Origin: Dyella tabacisoli
GTDB lineage: Bacteria; Pseudomonadota; Gammaproteobacteria; Xanthomonadales; Rhodanobacteraceae
NCBI RefSeq assembly: GCF_003350925.1
Contig: NZ_KZ857174.1
Location: 435,484-499,483, forward strand
Direction of reading: 5' to 3'
DNA length: 64,000 nt
This document shows positions 44,758-54,600 of this stretch, one piece after another (within the stretch, counting starts at the first letter, position 1; the number at the start of each line of letters is the position of its first letter). A program made the position numbers and the translations under genes. The notes beneath the pieces were generated by a model. It did no database searches and was not told the origin of the DNA. It worked only from the letters and a program-made list of their open reading frames with translations.

Positions 44758-44925
44758 CGCCACACCCCTGAAGTGTTTCGCTACGCGATGATGCTTGATT
44801 CTGGGCGAGTCGTCCCTGCCGCAGACCCACCGCACGATAAGCGAAATTTGTGGCGATTGTCATGCCCTAGTTGGCATGGCTGAGATAGACGGCATGGCGC
44901 GTTGGTCGTGCCGCCCGGCGTAAGT

Positions 44926-45198
44926 TCATGCGGATGCGGGGAAATTCTGCATCTGGGTGGTGCCGATGCCTTCTTCGGGCAGCATCACCGGGATGCCATC
45001 GTCGATGCGGTAGATCACCTTGCGATCGATCGTGATGAGCCCCTCGGACAGCTTCTCGTGGATCGCCGTGCCGGTCACATTGTCGATTTGGCCGTTGGCG
45101 ATGGCGGTATTGAGCGCATCGAGTTCGGTTTTGCCGAGCAGTCGTACCGGGGTTTTGCTGACGGGGCAGCACAAGATGTCGAGCAGGCGCTTATCCAT
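44926..45198 (-). CDS. Trm112-like protein (YcaR family)
   Basis: A 90-aa small protein of the UPF0434/Trm112 family. The N-terminus MDKRLLDILCCPVSKTPVRL is diagnostic, although the second CxxC pair found in some members is absent. IYRIDDGIPVMLPEEG is the typical C-terminal strand. It is longer than E. coli YcaR (60 aa). Trm112 proteins activate methyltransferases in eukaryotes; the bacterial role is unclear. It is divergent from purE. The 168 nt between its stop and the DUF1631 start contain only a small hairpin (CATGCC/GGCATG at 44861-44878). Confidence 0.88.
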   Translation of the reverse strand: MDKRLLDILCCPVSKTPVRLLGKTELDALNTAIANGQIDNVTGTAIHEKLSEGLITIDRKVIYRIDDGIPVMLPEEGIGTTQMQNFPASA

Positions 45199-45263
45199 AG
45201 GAAGTACAGGTCGTGTCGAGGCCCGGAAAGTTCGTACAATAGCGGTTTTTGGATGGCCGAACC

Positions 45264-45767
45264 ATGACTTCGACAGCCAGGACGCCGCTTGTCGGCGTAG
45301 TGATGGGCTCCCGTTCTGACTGGGAAACCATGGAGCACGCCGCCAGTGTGCTGACCGAGCTGGGTGTGCCGCACGAGGTGCAGGTGGTGTCGGCCCATCG
45401 TACGCCCGATCTGTTGTTTCGCTATGCGGAAGAGTCCGTGGGGCGCGGCATCCAGATCATTATCGCTGGGGCCGGTGGGGCGGCCCACTTGCCAGGCATG
45501 TTGGCGGCCAAGACGCGGCTGCCGGTGTTCGGCGTGCCGGTGCAGTCCAAGGCGCTCAACGGCATGGATTCGCTGCTGTCGATTGCGCAGATGCCGGCCG
45601 GTATTCCGGTAGGCACCCTGGCCATCGGCCGTGCCGGCGCCGTCAATGCCGGCCTGCTCGCTGCTGCGGTATTGGCTTTGCACGACCCCGTGCTGGCGGC
45701 GGCAGTGGATAGCTATCGAGCGCGGCAGACGCAAAGCGTGCTCGACCATTCGGATCCACGCTCGTGA
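45264..45767 (+). CDS. purE: N5-carboxyaminoimidazole ribonucleotide mutase
   Basis: A 167-aa class I Pur[16 protein letters not shown] with VVSAHRTPD and [18 protein letters not shown] are the family motifs. It converts N5-CAIR to CAIR in purine synthesis. ATG 45264 is chosen; a TTG five codons upstream in frame is less likely. It is followed by purK with a GTGA overlap, so the two are coupled. No PurR box was evident in the 65-nt gap to the divergent Trm112-like gene. Confidence 0.96.
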   Translation: MTSTARTPLVGVVMGSRSDWETMEHAASVLTELGVPHEVQVVSAHRTPDLLFRYAEESVGRGIQIIIAGAGGAAHLPGMLAAKTRLPVFGVPVQSKALNGMDSLLSIAQMPAGIPVGTLAIGRAGAVNAGLLAAAVLALHDPVLAAAVDSYRARQTQSVLDHSDPRS

Positions 45768-46921
45768 ATCAAATTCGTCGTCAACCCGTGCTGGGCATTC
45801 TCGGCGGTGGTCAGCTAGCACGCATGCTGGCGCTCGCTGCTGCCCCGCTGGGTGTTAAAGCTCTAGTGGTAGATAACGCCGCCGATGCCTGTGCCGGGCA
45901 GGTCGCGCCGTTGGTGGTGGCCGATTGGACCGACTATGCCGCGCTGGAGCAGTTTGCCGCTCAGGTTGACGTGGTCACCTTTGACTTCGAGAACGTACCT
46001 GCCGAGACGGCTCAGCGCCTGGCGCAAAAGGTAGCGGTGTTTCCCGCGCCGCGTGCGCTAGCGGTGGCGCAAGACCGGTTAGCCGAGAAAACCTTGTTCC
46101 GCGAGTGCGGGCTGCGTACGCCAGAGTTCATGGCGGTGGACACGCGGGCCGATCTCGATCAAGCCCTGGCTACGGTTGGCGCGCCAGCGATTCTCAAGAC
46201 CCGCCGTCTGGGTTATGACGGCAAGGGGCAGTTCCGCCTTCGTGCACTCGACGACGCGGATGCCGCCTGGGCGACCCTGGGTTCGCAAGCGGCGGCGCAT
46301 GGGCTGATCCTGGAGGCGTTCGTGCCCTTTGAGCGCGAGCTTTCGGTGATTGCCGTACGCGGCCGGGATGGTGAATTCCGCACTTGGCCGCTGACACAGA
46401 ACTGGCATACCGATGGCGTGCTTTCACTGAGTCTGGCGCCGGCGCCGGACATCGATGCATTGCAGGAGCGTGCTACCCAATTGGCCCGTACTCTGGCCGA
46501 GCGCCTGGACTATGTCGGCGTGTTTGCGTTGGAGCTATTCGTCAAAGACGGCGAACTGCTCGGCAACGAAATGGCGCCGCGCGTACATAACTCCGGCCAT
46601 TGGACGATCGAAGGCGCGTTGACCAGCCAGTTCGAGAATCACGTGCGTGCCGTGCTTGGCTTGCCGCTGGGCGATACCTCGGCGCGCGGGCTGTCGGCCA
46701 TGTTCAACTGGATTGGCGAGCTGCCGGATGCGGCACCCGTGCTTCACGCCGTCGATGCCCATTGGCACGACTACGGCAAGCTGCCGCGTGCTGGCCGCAA
46801 AGTGGGGCATGCCACGGTATGTGCGCCAGATTCATTGCGTATGGTCGAGCGGCTTGGCGGTATTGCTCACGCGCTCAATCGCGATCAGCAGGCCGACCCG
46901 GCCGTGCGCGAGTTGGAATAG
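45764..46921 (+). CDS. purK: N5-carboxyaminoimidazole ribonucleotide synthase
   Basis: A 385-aa ATP-grasp enzyme starting at GTG. The N-terminal [16 protein letters not shown] binds the ribonucleotide, and [17 protein letters not shown] plus [13 protein letters not shown] and [18 protein letters not shown] are the ATP-grasp core. It makes N5-CAIR from AIR, ATP and bicarbonate and passes it to PurE. Length is normal for the family. It ends 104 nt before the convergent sodB gene, with a GC-rich palindrome between. Confidence 0.96.
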   Translation: MNQIRRQPVLGILGGGQLARMLALAAAPLGVKALVVDNAADACAGQVAPLVVADWTDYAALEQFAAQVDVVTFDFENVPAETAQRLAQKVAVFPAPRALAVAQDRLAEKTLFRECGLRTPEFMAVDTRADLDQALATVGAPAILKTRRLGYDGKGQFRLRALDDADAAWATLGSQAAAHGLILEAFVPFERELSVIAVRGRDGEFRTWPLTQNWHTDGVLSLSLAPAPDIDALQERATQLARTLAERLDYVGVFALELFVKDGELLGNEMAPRVHNSGHWTIEGALTSQFENHVRAVLGLPLGDTSARGLSAMFNWIGELPDAAPVLHAVDAHWHDYGKLPRAGRKVGHATVCAPDSLRMVERLGGIAHALNRDQQADPAVRELE

Positions 46922-46989
46922 CGAGGTTTCCTCCGCTGACTCGTGGGGTTTGAGAGTGGGGAAGTCCTTGCGGACCTCGCCCTCTCCAA

Positions 46990-47017
46990 ACCTCCCCCGG
47001 CAATTGGAGGGGGAGGT
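46990..47017. repeat. GC-rich palindrome between purK and sodB
   Basis: ACCTCCCCC pairs with GGGGGAGGT across a 10-nt loop between convergent genes. It sits 8 nt past the sodB stop and could terminate both transcripts. Same class as the other palindromes. Confidence 0.7.
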
Positions 47018-47025
47018 GCCTTTAA

Positions 47026-47604
47026 TCAAACCAGGTTCTTGCTCGCGAAGTCCCAGTTGACCAGATTCCAGAACGCTTCCAGGTATTTCGGACGGGCGTT
47101 GCGGTAGTCGATGTAGTAAGCGTGCTCCCACACATCCACGGTGAGCAGCGGCTTGTCGCTACCGGTGATCGGCGTGGCGGCGTTGGAGGTGCTGGCGATG
47201 CCGAGAGAGCCGTCTGGGCGCTGCACCAGCCAGGTCCAGCCGGAGCCGAAATTGCCGATGGCCGCCTTGGTGAACTCTTCCTTGAACTGCTCGAACGAGC
47301 CGAAGGCTTTGGTGATCGCGTCGGCCAGCTTGCCGGTCGGCGCGCTGCCGCCCTTGGGGCTTAGCGAGTGCCAGTAGAAGGTGTGGTTCCAGATCTGTGC
47401 GGCGTTGTTGAATACACCGCCAGAGGACTTCTTGATGATGTCCTCAAGTGCCGCGTTCTCGAACTCGGTGCCCTTGATGAGGTTGTTGAGGTTGGTAACG
47501 TAGGCCTGGTGATGCTTGCCGTAGTGAAACTCCAGCGTTTCGGCGGAGATGTGCGGCTCAAGCGCGTTTTTTTCATAAGGCAGAGCGGGGAGTTCGATGG
47601 CCAT
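47026..47604 (-). CDS. sodB: Superoxide dismutase, Fe type
   Basis: A 192-aa iron/manganese superoxide dismutase. Metal ligands are His in [10 protein letters not shown], His in [10 protein letters not shown], and Asp/His in [25 protein letters not shown] and the [10 protein letters not shown] segment fit the Fe-type SodB more than SodA. It removes superoxide in the cytoplasm. It is divergent from the monothiol glutaredoxin gene; E. coli also has grxD beside sodB. Confidence 0.96.
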   Translation of the reverse strand: MAIELPALPYEKNALEPHISAETLEFHYGKHHQAYVTNLNNLIKGTEFENAALEDIIKKSSGGVFNNAAQIWNHTFYWHSLSPKGGSAPTGKLADAITKAFGSFEQFKEEFTKAAIGNFGSGWTWLVQRPDGSLGIASTSNAATPITGSDKPLLTVDVWEHAYYIDYRNARPKYLEAFWNLVNWDFASKNLV

Positions 47605-47710
47605 GCGGTGGCTCCTTGGCGTTGGCTGAGGGGAGGTCGGGTCGGCGGTGGCCGATGTACGACTGATACACTACCTATCTGCAAGCATTGTAATGATGAA
47701 ACCTAAAGCT

Positions 47711-48034
47711 ATGGACGTTAACGAACGAATCAAGGCAACGCTGGCCGATCACGCCATCGTGCTTTTCATGAAAGGCACGCCGCAATTTCCAATGTGCGGC
47801 TTTTCCAGTCGCGGCGTGCAAGCGCTTAAGGAGTCCGGTGCGGACTTCTATGCTATCAACGTGCTCGCCGACCCCGAAGTGCGCGCGGCACTGCCGCACT
47901 ACGCGAATTGGCCCACTTTTCCGCAACTGTTTATTCAGGGTGAGCTGATGGGCGGCTGCGACATCATCGAAGATCTGAAATCCTCTGGCGAGCTGGCCCG
48001 GATGGTGAGCGACGTCAGCGGAGCAACGCACTGA
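47711..48034 (+). CDS. grxD: Monothiol glutaredoxin (Grx4 type)
   Basis: A 107-aa CGFS-type glutaredoxin. The active site is KGTPQFPMCGFSSRGVQAL and the glutathione-binding part is WPTFPQLFIQGELMGGCDII. It carries [2Fe-2S] clusters and helps iron-sulfur delivery and iron sensing. I start at ATG 47711 (MDVNERIKATL), which aligns with E. coli GrxD; upstream in-frame ATGs at 47693 and 47696 are alternatives, since none has a strong ribosome-binding site. It shares a base with the next gene's start. Confidence 0.94.
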   Translation: MDVNERIKATLADHAIVLFMKGTPQFPMCGFSSRGVQALKESGADFYAINVLADPEVRAALPHYANWPTFPQLFIQGELMGGCDIIEDLKSSGELARMVSDVSGATH

Positions 48035-48813
48035 TGGCGTTGCCGATAGCGCATTTGCCGGCGGACTGGATGCCCGCGGCCGATACCCTGGCAGGTCGAG
48101 TGATCCTGGTCACCGGTGCTTACGGCGGCCTGGGTAGCGCTGTCGCACGTGCTGCGGCGCGTGCGGGCGCCACCGTGGTGATTACCGGCAAGCGCAAGCG
48201 GCAATTGGAGCAGCTCTATGACGCGATGCTTGCCGAGTCGCTGCCCGAGCCGATCATCCACCCGCTCGATATGGAGGTTGCCACGCCACGCGATTACGCC
48301 GCGCTGGCCGAGGGGTTGGAGCGTGATTTTGGTCGCCTCGATGGCATCGTCCATGCCGCGGCCAGCTTCAATGGCCTCACCCCGATGGATATGCACAAGC
48401 CGGACGACTGGCTGCGCGCACTGCATGTAAATGTATCGGCACCGTTTGCGCTGACCCAGGCTTGCATGCCGCTGCTACGGCAGGCGGCCGACAGTGCGGC
48501 TGTTTTCGTCCTGGACGATCCGGGCTTGCTATCACGTGCGCATTGGGGTGGTTACGGAGTGTCCAAGGCGGCGTTGGAACGCTTCGTCGAGATACTCCAT
48601 CAGGAAACGGACAGCGGTTCGCTGCGCACGCATGCCTTGCTGCCGGCGCCGATGCGGACCGCATTGCGGCGGCAGGCGTATTTCGGCGAAGACACCAGCC
48701 TGCAACCGTTGCCCGATGCCAGCGCGGCTGCCATCGTGTATCTGCTCAGCGCACAGGCCTTACCGGCGCGTGGCGCCGTGCTTGATCTGCGACAAGAGGA
48801 ATCAACATCTTGA
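48034..48813 (+). CDS. Short-chain dehydrogenase, YciK-like
   Basis: A 259-aa SDR. The NAD(P)-binding site is VILVTGAYGGLGSAVARAAA near 24-43 and the catalytic YxxxK is in GGYGVSKAALERFVEIL. The catalytic-Ser position is unusual (AVFVLDDPGLLSRAHWG), similar to YciK. Substrate unknown. Its ATG overlaps the grxD stop (TGATG), so they are coupled. Confidence 0.88.
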   Translation: MALPIAHLPADWMPAADTLAGRVILVTGAYGGLGSAVARAAARAGATVVITGKRKRQLEQLYDAMLAESLPEPIIHPLDMEVATPRDYAALAEGLERDFGRLDGIVHAAASFNGLTPMDMHKPDDWLRALHVNVSAPFALTQACMPLLRQAADSAAVFVLDDPGLLSRAHWGGYGVSKAALERFVEILHQETDSGSLRTHALLPAPMRTALRRQAYFGEDTSLQPLPDASAAAIVYLLSAQALPARGAVLDLRQEESTS

Positions 48814-48870
48814 TGGTGTTGATGTTGATCGTGGTTGGGCTTGGATCAGGGGGCTGATGTGGAAGCGCAA

Positions 48871-49485
48871 ATGACCACCTTGTCTGCGGCGATCCTGCTG
48901 TTCTTGATTATGGACCCGCTCGGCAATATCCCGATTTTTCTGAGCCTGCTCAAAGATGTAGCGCCTAAGCGGCGGCGCAAGGTGCTGATCCGCGAACTCT
49001 TGATCGCTCTTGGCGTATTGCTGGCCTTCCTGGTCGGCGGTCAGCACATTCTTAAAGTGCTGCAGCTCAAGCAGGAGTCGATCAGCATTGCCGGTGGCAT
49101 CGTGTTGTTTCTGATTGGTATCCGCATGGTGTTTCCGCCGGCCGATGGCGGTGGCATTTTCGGTAAGCCGGGTGAAGGCGAGCCGTTTATCGTGCCCATG
49201 GCGATTCCCGGTGTGGCCGGTCCTTCGGCGATGGCTGCCTTGCTGCTGTTGACCGGCTCCCAGCCCGGCCGTACCGCGGATTGGGCGATCGCGTTGCTGG
49301 GGGCCTGGTTTGCTACCGCAGTCATCCTGTTGTGCTCCACCTATTTGTTTCGTTGGCTGGGCGAAAGCGTGCTCACCGCGCTTGAGCGTGTGATGGGCAT
49401 GTTGTTGATCGCGCTGTCGGTGCAGATGTTTCTTGGCGGCATCGTCGCCTACCTGCATATGGCCGGAATGCATATGGCTGGCTGA
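48871..49485 (+). CDS. MarC/YhgN family membrane protein
   Basis: A 204-aa protein with six hydrophobic segments. LLFLIMDPLGNIPIFLSLLK opens the protein and FIVPMAIPGVAGPSAMAAL is the second family motif; KRRRKVLIRELLIAL lies between. It corresponds closely to E. coli YhgN in length and pattern. The transported substrate is unknown and the old 'multiple antibiotic resistance' name is misleading. I choose ATG 48871, which has GGAAG at proper spacing, over a start 36 nt earlier. Confidence 0.9.
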   Translation: MTTLSAAILLFLIMDPLGNIPIFLSLLKDVAPKRRRKVLIRELLIALGVLLAFLVGGQHILKVLQLKQESISIAGGIVLFLIGIRMVFPPADGGGIFGKPGEGEPFIVPMAIPGVAGPSAMAALLLLTGSQPGRTADWAIALLGAWFATAVILLCSTYLFRWLGESVLTALERVMGMLLIALSVQMFLGGIVAYLHMAGMHMAG

Positions 49486-49636
49486 ATCGGTCGTCTATAA
49501 AGTGGTCGAGCCGAGCGATTTAGGCGGGTCGTTTAAAACAGTCGGCGAAAGAACGTGTCGAGATTACGTCCCGGCGCGATCACCTTGCTGTCATAATCCT
49601 TCACCAGGATGAAGCTTGTGTCCCGAGGAGGCGGTC

Positions 49637-51349
49637 ATGCTTAGCGTTGAACATACCCTCACTGAACGTCTGCCATGGTTGGCACAGCACCCCAAGATCC
49701 GGCGTCCGGTGGCAGGTATGCTTGGCCGTTTGGCCGATGAGGCCGGATTCAACCGCGTGCTTGAACAGTGCGCAGACGTAGAAGGTTTCGATTTCGTCGA
49801 GCGCGCGCTCGACGTTTTAGGTGCGAGTTATCAAATTAATCCGCGCGAACGGGAGAACATTCCGGTCGAGGGCGGCGTCTTGGTGGTGGCCAACCATCCG
49901 CTGGGCATGGTCGATGCGCTGGCGCTGCTGCAACTGGTCGGCTCGGTGCGTGGCGACGTGCGCATTCTCGGCAACGACTGGCTGGCGCTGATTCCAGGTT
50001 TGGCCAAGCTGCTGTTGCCGGTAGACGTGTTCGGCAAAGGCTCGGCCTCGCGCCTACGCGAAATCTACCGTGCCTTGGGTCGCGGCGAGGCGCTGATTGT
50101 GTTTCCCGCTGGCGAAGTCTCACGCGTAAGGGCCGGTGGCGTACGCGACGGACGCTGGTCGGACGGTTTCGCTCGCCTCGCGCTACGCAGCAAAACAGCC
50201 GTGCTGCCCATCCATGTGGCCGCCCGCAACTCGGCCATGTTCTATGGCCTGTCGATGCTGGCCAAGCCGCTTAGCACTGCCATGCTGCCGCGTGAGGCGG
50301 TGGCGCCGGTGAAGCAGCGGATCGGTTTCAGTGTCGGTGCGCTGGTTAGCCCCGAAGAGTTGGCGCAACGCAGCGGCGATTCGCCCGAGCGTGCGGCCAA
50401 ATTGATGCGCCGGCATGTATATCGCGTGGGCCGTCGCCGTGGCCTGATCTTCGGTGGTCAGGCGCCGTTGGCGCATCCCGAGCCGATCGAGCGGGTGGCC
50501 GCCGAATTATTGGCCCAGGCCGAAAAGCTGGCCGATCTCAGCGACGGCAAGCAAGTGCTGCTGTTCAAAGGCGCCACCGACAGCGTGGTGATGCGCGAGA
50601 TCGGCCGTCTGCGCGAGCTGACTTTCCGCAAAGTGGGCGAAGGTACCGGCGCGCGGCGTGATCTCGATATCTACGATCCGCATTACGAACATTTGGTGCT
50701 GTGGGATCCAAAGGTGCTGCGCATTGTTGCGTCCTACCGCCTGGGTCATGGCGGTCGGCTGATTGCCGAGCGTGGCATGGCTGGTTTGTACACGGCCAGC
50801 CTATTCAATTATTCCAAGGCATTGGAATCGCGCCTGGCGCAAGGGCTTGAATTAGGCCGCAGCTTTATTGCACCGGCTTACTGGCGCTCGCGTGCGTTGG
50901 ATCAGCTCTGGCAGGGCATTGGCTTGTACCTGCAGCGGCATCCTGAGCTGTGTTACGTGTTTGGCCCGGTGAGCATGTCGGTGAGCCTGCCACGCGAGGC
51001 GCGTGAATGGATTGCCGCCGCTCATCAGCATTACTTCGGCGTTTCTGGCCTGGCTTCGGCGCGACAGCCTTTCGTGGTGTCGCAAGCTGTGATCGATGTG
51101 GTGCGGCTTGCCCTGGACGGGCTGGATCCGGCTGCGGGACTGGGCAAGCTCAAGCACCATCTGGACGCCCTGGGCGTCACCTTGCCGGTGCTATACCGCC
51201 AGTACGTCGATCTGGTCGAGCCAGAAGGTGTGCAGTTCTTCGATTTTGGCGAAGACCCGAGCTTCTCCGGTTGTGTCGATGGCCTGGTCATGCTGGATCT
51301 AGCCAGCCTCAAGCCAGCTAAACGTGCTCGTTATCTTGGTAAAACTTGA
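49637..51349 (+). CDS. Fused PlsC-like / OlsB-like acyltransferase (OlsF-type)
   Basis: A 570-aa two-domain acyltransferase. The N-terminal half is a lysophospholipid acyltransferase with the HX4D motif in VVANHPLGMVDALAL (about 80-94), the FPAGEVSR motif and FGKGS. The C-terminal half (from about 300) is an OlsB/hemolysin-like GNAT domain, including DIYDPHYEHLVLWD and SYRLGHGG, then ELGRSFIAPAYWRSRALDQL. This pairing is the architecture of OlsF, which makes ornithine lipids in one protein. The amino acid used here is not certain. ATG 49637 has GAGGAG 6 nt upstream. Confidence 0.82.
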   Translation: MLSVEHTLTERLPWLAQHPKIRRPVAGMLGRLADEAGFNRVLEQCADVEGFDFVERALDVLGASYQINPRERENIPVEGGVLVVANHPLGMVDALALLQLVGSVRGDVRILGNDWLALIPGLAKLLLPVDVFGKGSASRLREIYRALGRGEALIVFPAGEVSRVRAGGVRDGRWSDGFARLALRSKTAVLPIHVAARNSAMFYGLSMLAKPLSTAMLPREAVAPVKQRIGFSVGALVSPEELAQRSGDSPERAAKLMRRHVYRVGRRRGLIFGGQAPLAHPEPIERVAAELLAQAEKLADLSDGKQVLLFKGATDSVVMREIGRLRELTFRKVGEGTGARRDLDIYDPHYEHLVLWDPKVLRIVASYRLGHGGRLIAERGMAGLYTASLFNYSKALESRLAQGLELGRSFIAPAYWRSRALDQLWQGIGLYLQRHPELCYVFGPVSMSVSLPREAREWIAAAHQHYFGVSGLASARQPFVVSQAVIDVVRLALDGLDPAAGLGKLKHHLDALGVTLPVLYRQYVDLVEPEGVQFFDFGEDPSFSGCVDGLVMLDLASLKPAKRARYLGKT

Positions 51350-51610
51350 CGCTTGAGTACCCGGCGTCCTGCAGTTAATGCCGTCGAAACGAAGTGAAGT
51401 TGTTATAAAAGTGTCATAGAATGTCGTTAAATTCGCTTAACACTTAGTTGGCAGGCGAGGCGGACTCGCCGTTGCATGTCTCGTACATAGCAAGCGTCAT
51501 CCGGGGAAATCAATTCATATGCGATGTATGCCTGGCCTAGGCCGGGCATTGCCATGTCTGATTTCAGAACCGCAAAAAATTCCGTTGCGTCTTTTAGGGA
51601 TCCATCAAGA

Positions 51611-54600
51611 ATGAATAATCGAATTCGAGCCAAAGTCCTGCCGTTTGCCATCGCATCGCTATTAGCCGTTGCGGTACCCGCCATCGCCCAGGACACCTCG
51701 TCCTCGATTAGCGGTCGCGTGCTAGATGCCAGTGGTCAGCCGATTGTTGGTGCATCTGTGCAGATCGTGCACGGGCCAACGGGCACCACTAAAACCACCA
51801 CCACTGACGCCAATGGCCGCTACGCGGCACAAGGTTTGCGCGTGGGTGGTCCGTTCGATGTCAAAGTGTCCAAAGATGGCACCCAGTCCGAACAAGACAA
51901 TGTTTACCTGCAGCTAGCACAAGACACCGCTGTCAATCTGACGATGGGCGGTGCGCAAGCACAGGCTGCCAAGAATCTCGCCAGCGTTACCGTGTCGGCC
52001 AATGCTCTGTCGCAGACCTTCACGCCGGATAACAAAGGCATCAGCACTAATATCTCGCGTCGCGAGTTGGAAGCTACACCGACTCCGGGTCGCTCGATCC
52101 AGAATATTGTCCGTCTCGACCCGCGCATCACCATCACCGATCGCGCCCGCGGCGAGATCTCGGCCGTTGGCCAGAACAGCCGTTACAACAACATCACTGT
52201 CGACTCGGTCAGTGCGAACGACCCGTTCGGCTTGAACGCCAACGGCTTGCCCACCTTGGGTACGCCGATCTCGCAGGATGCGATCGAGGAATACAACATC
52301 TCGACCGCAAACTATGACGTCGCTACCCGCCGCGGCCTGGGTGCGAACGTCAACGCGGTTACCAAGAGCGGCACCAACGATTTCCACGGTTCGGTGTACT
52401 ACTCGTTCCAGAACAAGAACATGATCGGCGACAACGTGGCCGGCAAAGAGTACGCCGGCTTTGATCGCCAGTGGACTGGCGGCGCCACCTTCGGCGGCCC
52501 GATCATCAAAGACAAGTTGTTCTTCTTTGGTTTGGTGGAAAAGAGCACGCAGATCGGTTCCGGTAGCCCCTATGGTCCGCAGGATTCAGGTGCGGCTACG
52601 CCAATCAATGGCTTGACCAGTGCCCAGGTGCAGCAGATTCGCAGCATCGCCGCGGCCAAGGGTCTTTCCGATCTCGGTTCTGTCGGCGGCGGCAATTCCA
52701 ATCTGGAAGACAAGCGCTATCTCGGCAAGATCGACTGGAACATCAGCAACAATCATCGCGCCAGCTTCACTTTCAGTGAGACCAAGGAAACCAAGCCGAT
52801 CATCAGCGGCAGCACCACTAAACTGGTGCTGTCCAGCGGTTGGTATAAAACCAAGGTCGACAACAAGAGCTACGCGCTGCATTTCTACGACGACTGGTCG
52901 GATGTTTTCTCCACCGACACCACGCTGTCGTATGCCAGCTTCACCCAGAATCGCGGCCCGTATAACGGCGTGGCAATGCCGGATGTGACCGTTTATCCGA
53001 CCACATTTGGTGGTCCTTCGGTGGAGTTCGGTACGGAGTATTCAAGCCAGGCCAACGTGCTCAAGACGAAGACCTATAACGCAGCCTGGGCTGGCACGTT
53101 GTATCTCGGCGAGCACACCGTTAAAGGCGGCTTCGACTTCGAACGCGGCGAGTACTACAACCTGTTCCTGCAGAATTATTTCGGCAGCTACAGCTTCCAG
53201 GACAGCAATAACGGAGCGATCACCGGCCTGCAGAACTTCCAGGCCGGCAACTACTATCAGTATCGCTATAACCGCCCGGCAGACGGCCGTTCGCTGAGCG
53301 ATGTGGCTGCCAAGTTCAACCTCAATCAATGGGGTCTGTTCTTGCAAGATACCTGGCAGGTCAACAACAACCTGTCGGTGCAGTACGGTTTCCGTATCGA
53401 CATTCCGTTGATGAGCGATAAGCCGATCTATAACCCGACGTACGCTGCCGCCTATGGTCGTAGCAATCAGGAGACGATCAACGGCCACCGCGTCGTGCAG
53501 CCGCGCCTATCGTTCAACTACACCTTCGACACTGAGCGCATGACTCAGTTGCGTGGTGGTGCTGGCCTGTTCGTGACCAACGGCCCGGCCGTGTGGATGG
53601 GGAATATCTTCTCCAACTCGGGTATGACTCAGACCCAGTACAACTGCGGTCCAACTCAGGCGAAGCCGTGCAATGTGAATCTGCCAGCCTTCAGTGCAGA
53701 TCCGTTACATCAGAACAATGGCGCTCTTGGCGCGGGCCAGATGACGGTCAATACGATTTCGCCGGATTGGAAGATCCCGACTTCGTGGAAGATCAGCCTC
53801 GGCTTTGATCGCGAGCTGCCGTGGTGGGGCATGGTCGCAACGGCGGACTGGCAGCACATCCAGAGCCGCGATGCGATCTGGTTCCAGAACGTAAACCTGG
53901 GTGCCCCGCAGTTTGTGACACCCGATGGCCGCAACTCGTATTACGCCTTGCAGAATGCCGCCCCGACCGATAAGGGCCAGTCGGTGCGCGCTAACGCAAA
54001 CAAGGCGTTCTCCGGTCAGATGATTAACCTTGCCAATACCAGCAAGGGCAGCTCCGACAGCATCGCGTTGTCGTTGAAGAAGCCGTTCTCGGATGATTGG
54101 TCCGGCATGGTCGGTTTCACCTGGAGCCGTTCGACCGAGGTGAATCCGGGCACGTCCAGCGTGGCTAACTCGAACTACGGCAACAACTACGTTTACAACT
54201 CGAACGAGAACGTTGCCAGCACCTCGAACTACTCGATCCCGCGTCGCGTGATTGCATCGTTGAACTGGCAGCATCGCTTCTTCGGCGACTACAACACCAG
54301 TGCCAGCATCTTCTACGACGGCCACTCGGCATCCCCGTATAGCTGGACCTTCGGCAACGATGCCAATGGCGACGGCTACAGCAACGACCTGGTCTATATC
54401 CCGCGCCAAGGCGATGTGCTGTTCCGTCCAGGCACCGATCCGAAGCTGATCCAGCAGTTCTACGACTACATCCAGAAGAACAACTACCTGCGTGAACATC
54501 AGGGTCAAGTGGCCAAGCGCAACGACGATCGAGCCGGCTGGATCAACCAGATCGACTTGAGCTTCAGCCAGGAAGTGCCGGGTATCTTCAAGGGCAATAA

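Noticed and set aside
51427..51696. 89-codon minus-strand frame upstream of the Oar-like receptor
   Set aside because: It overlaps the receptor's signal peptide on the opposite strand and has no ribosome-binding site or known pattern.
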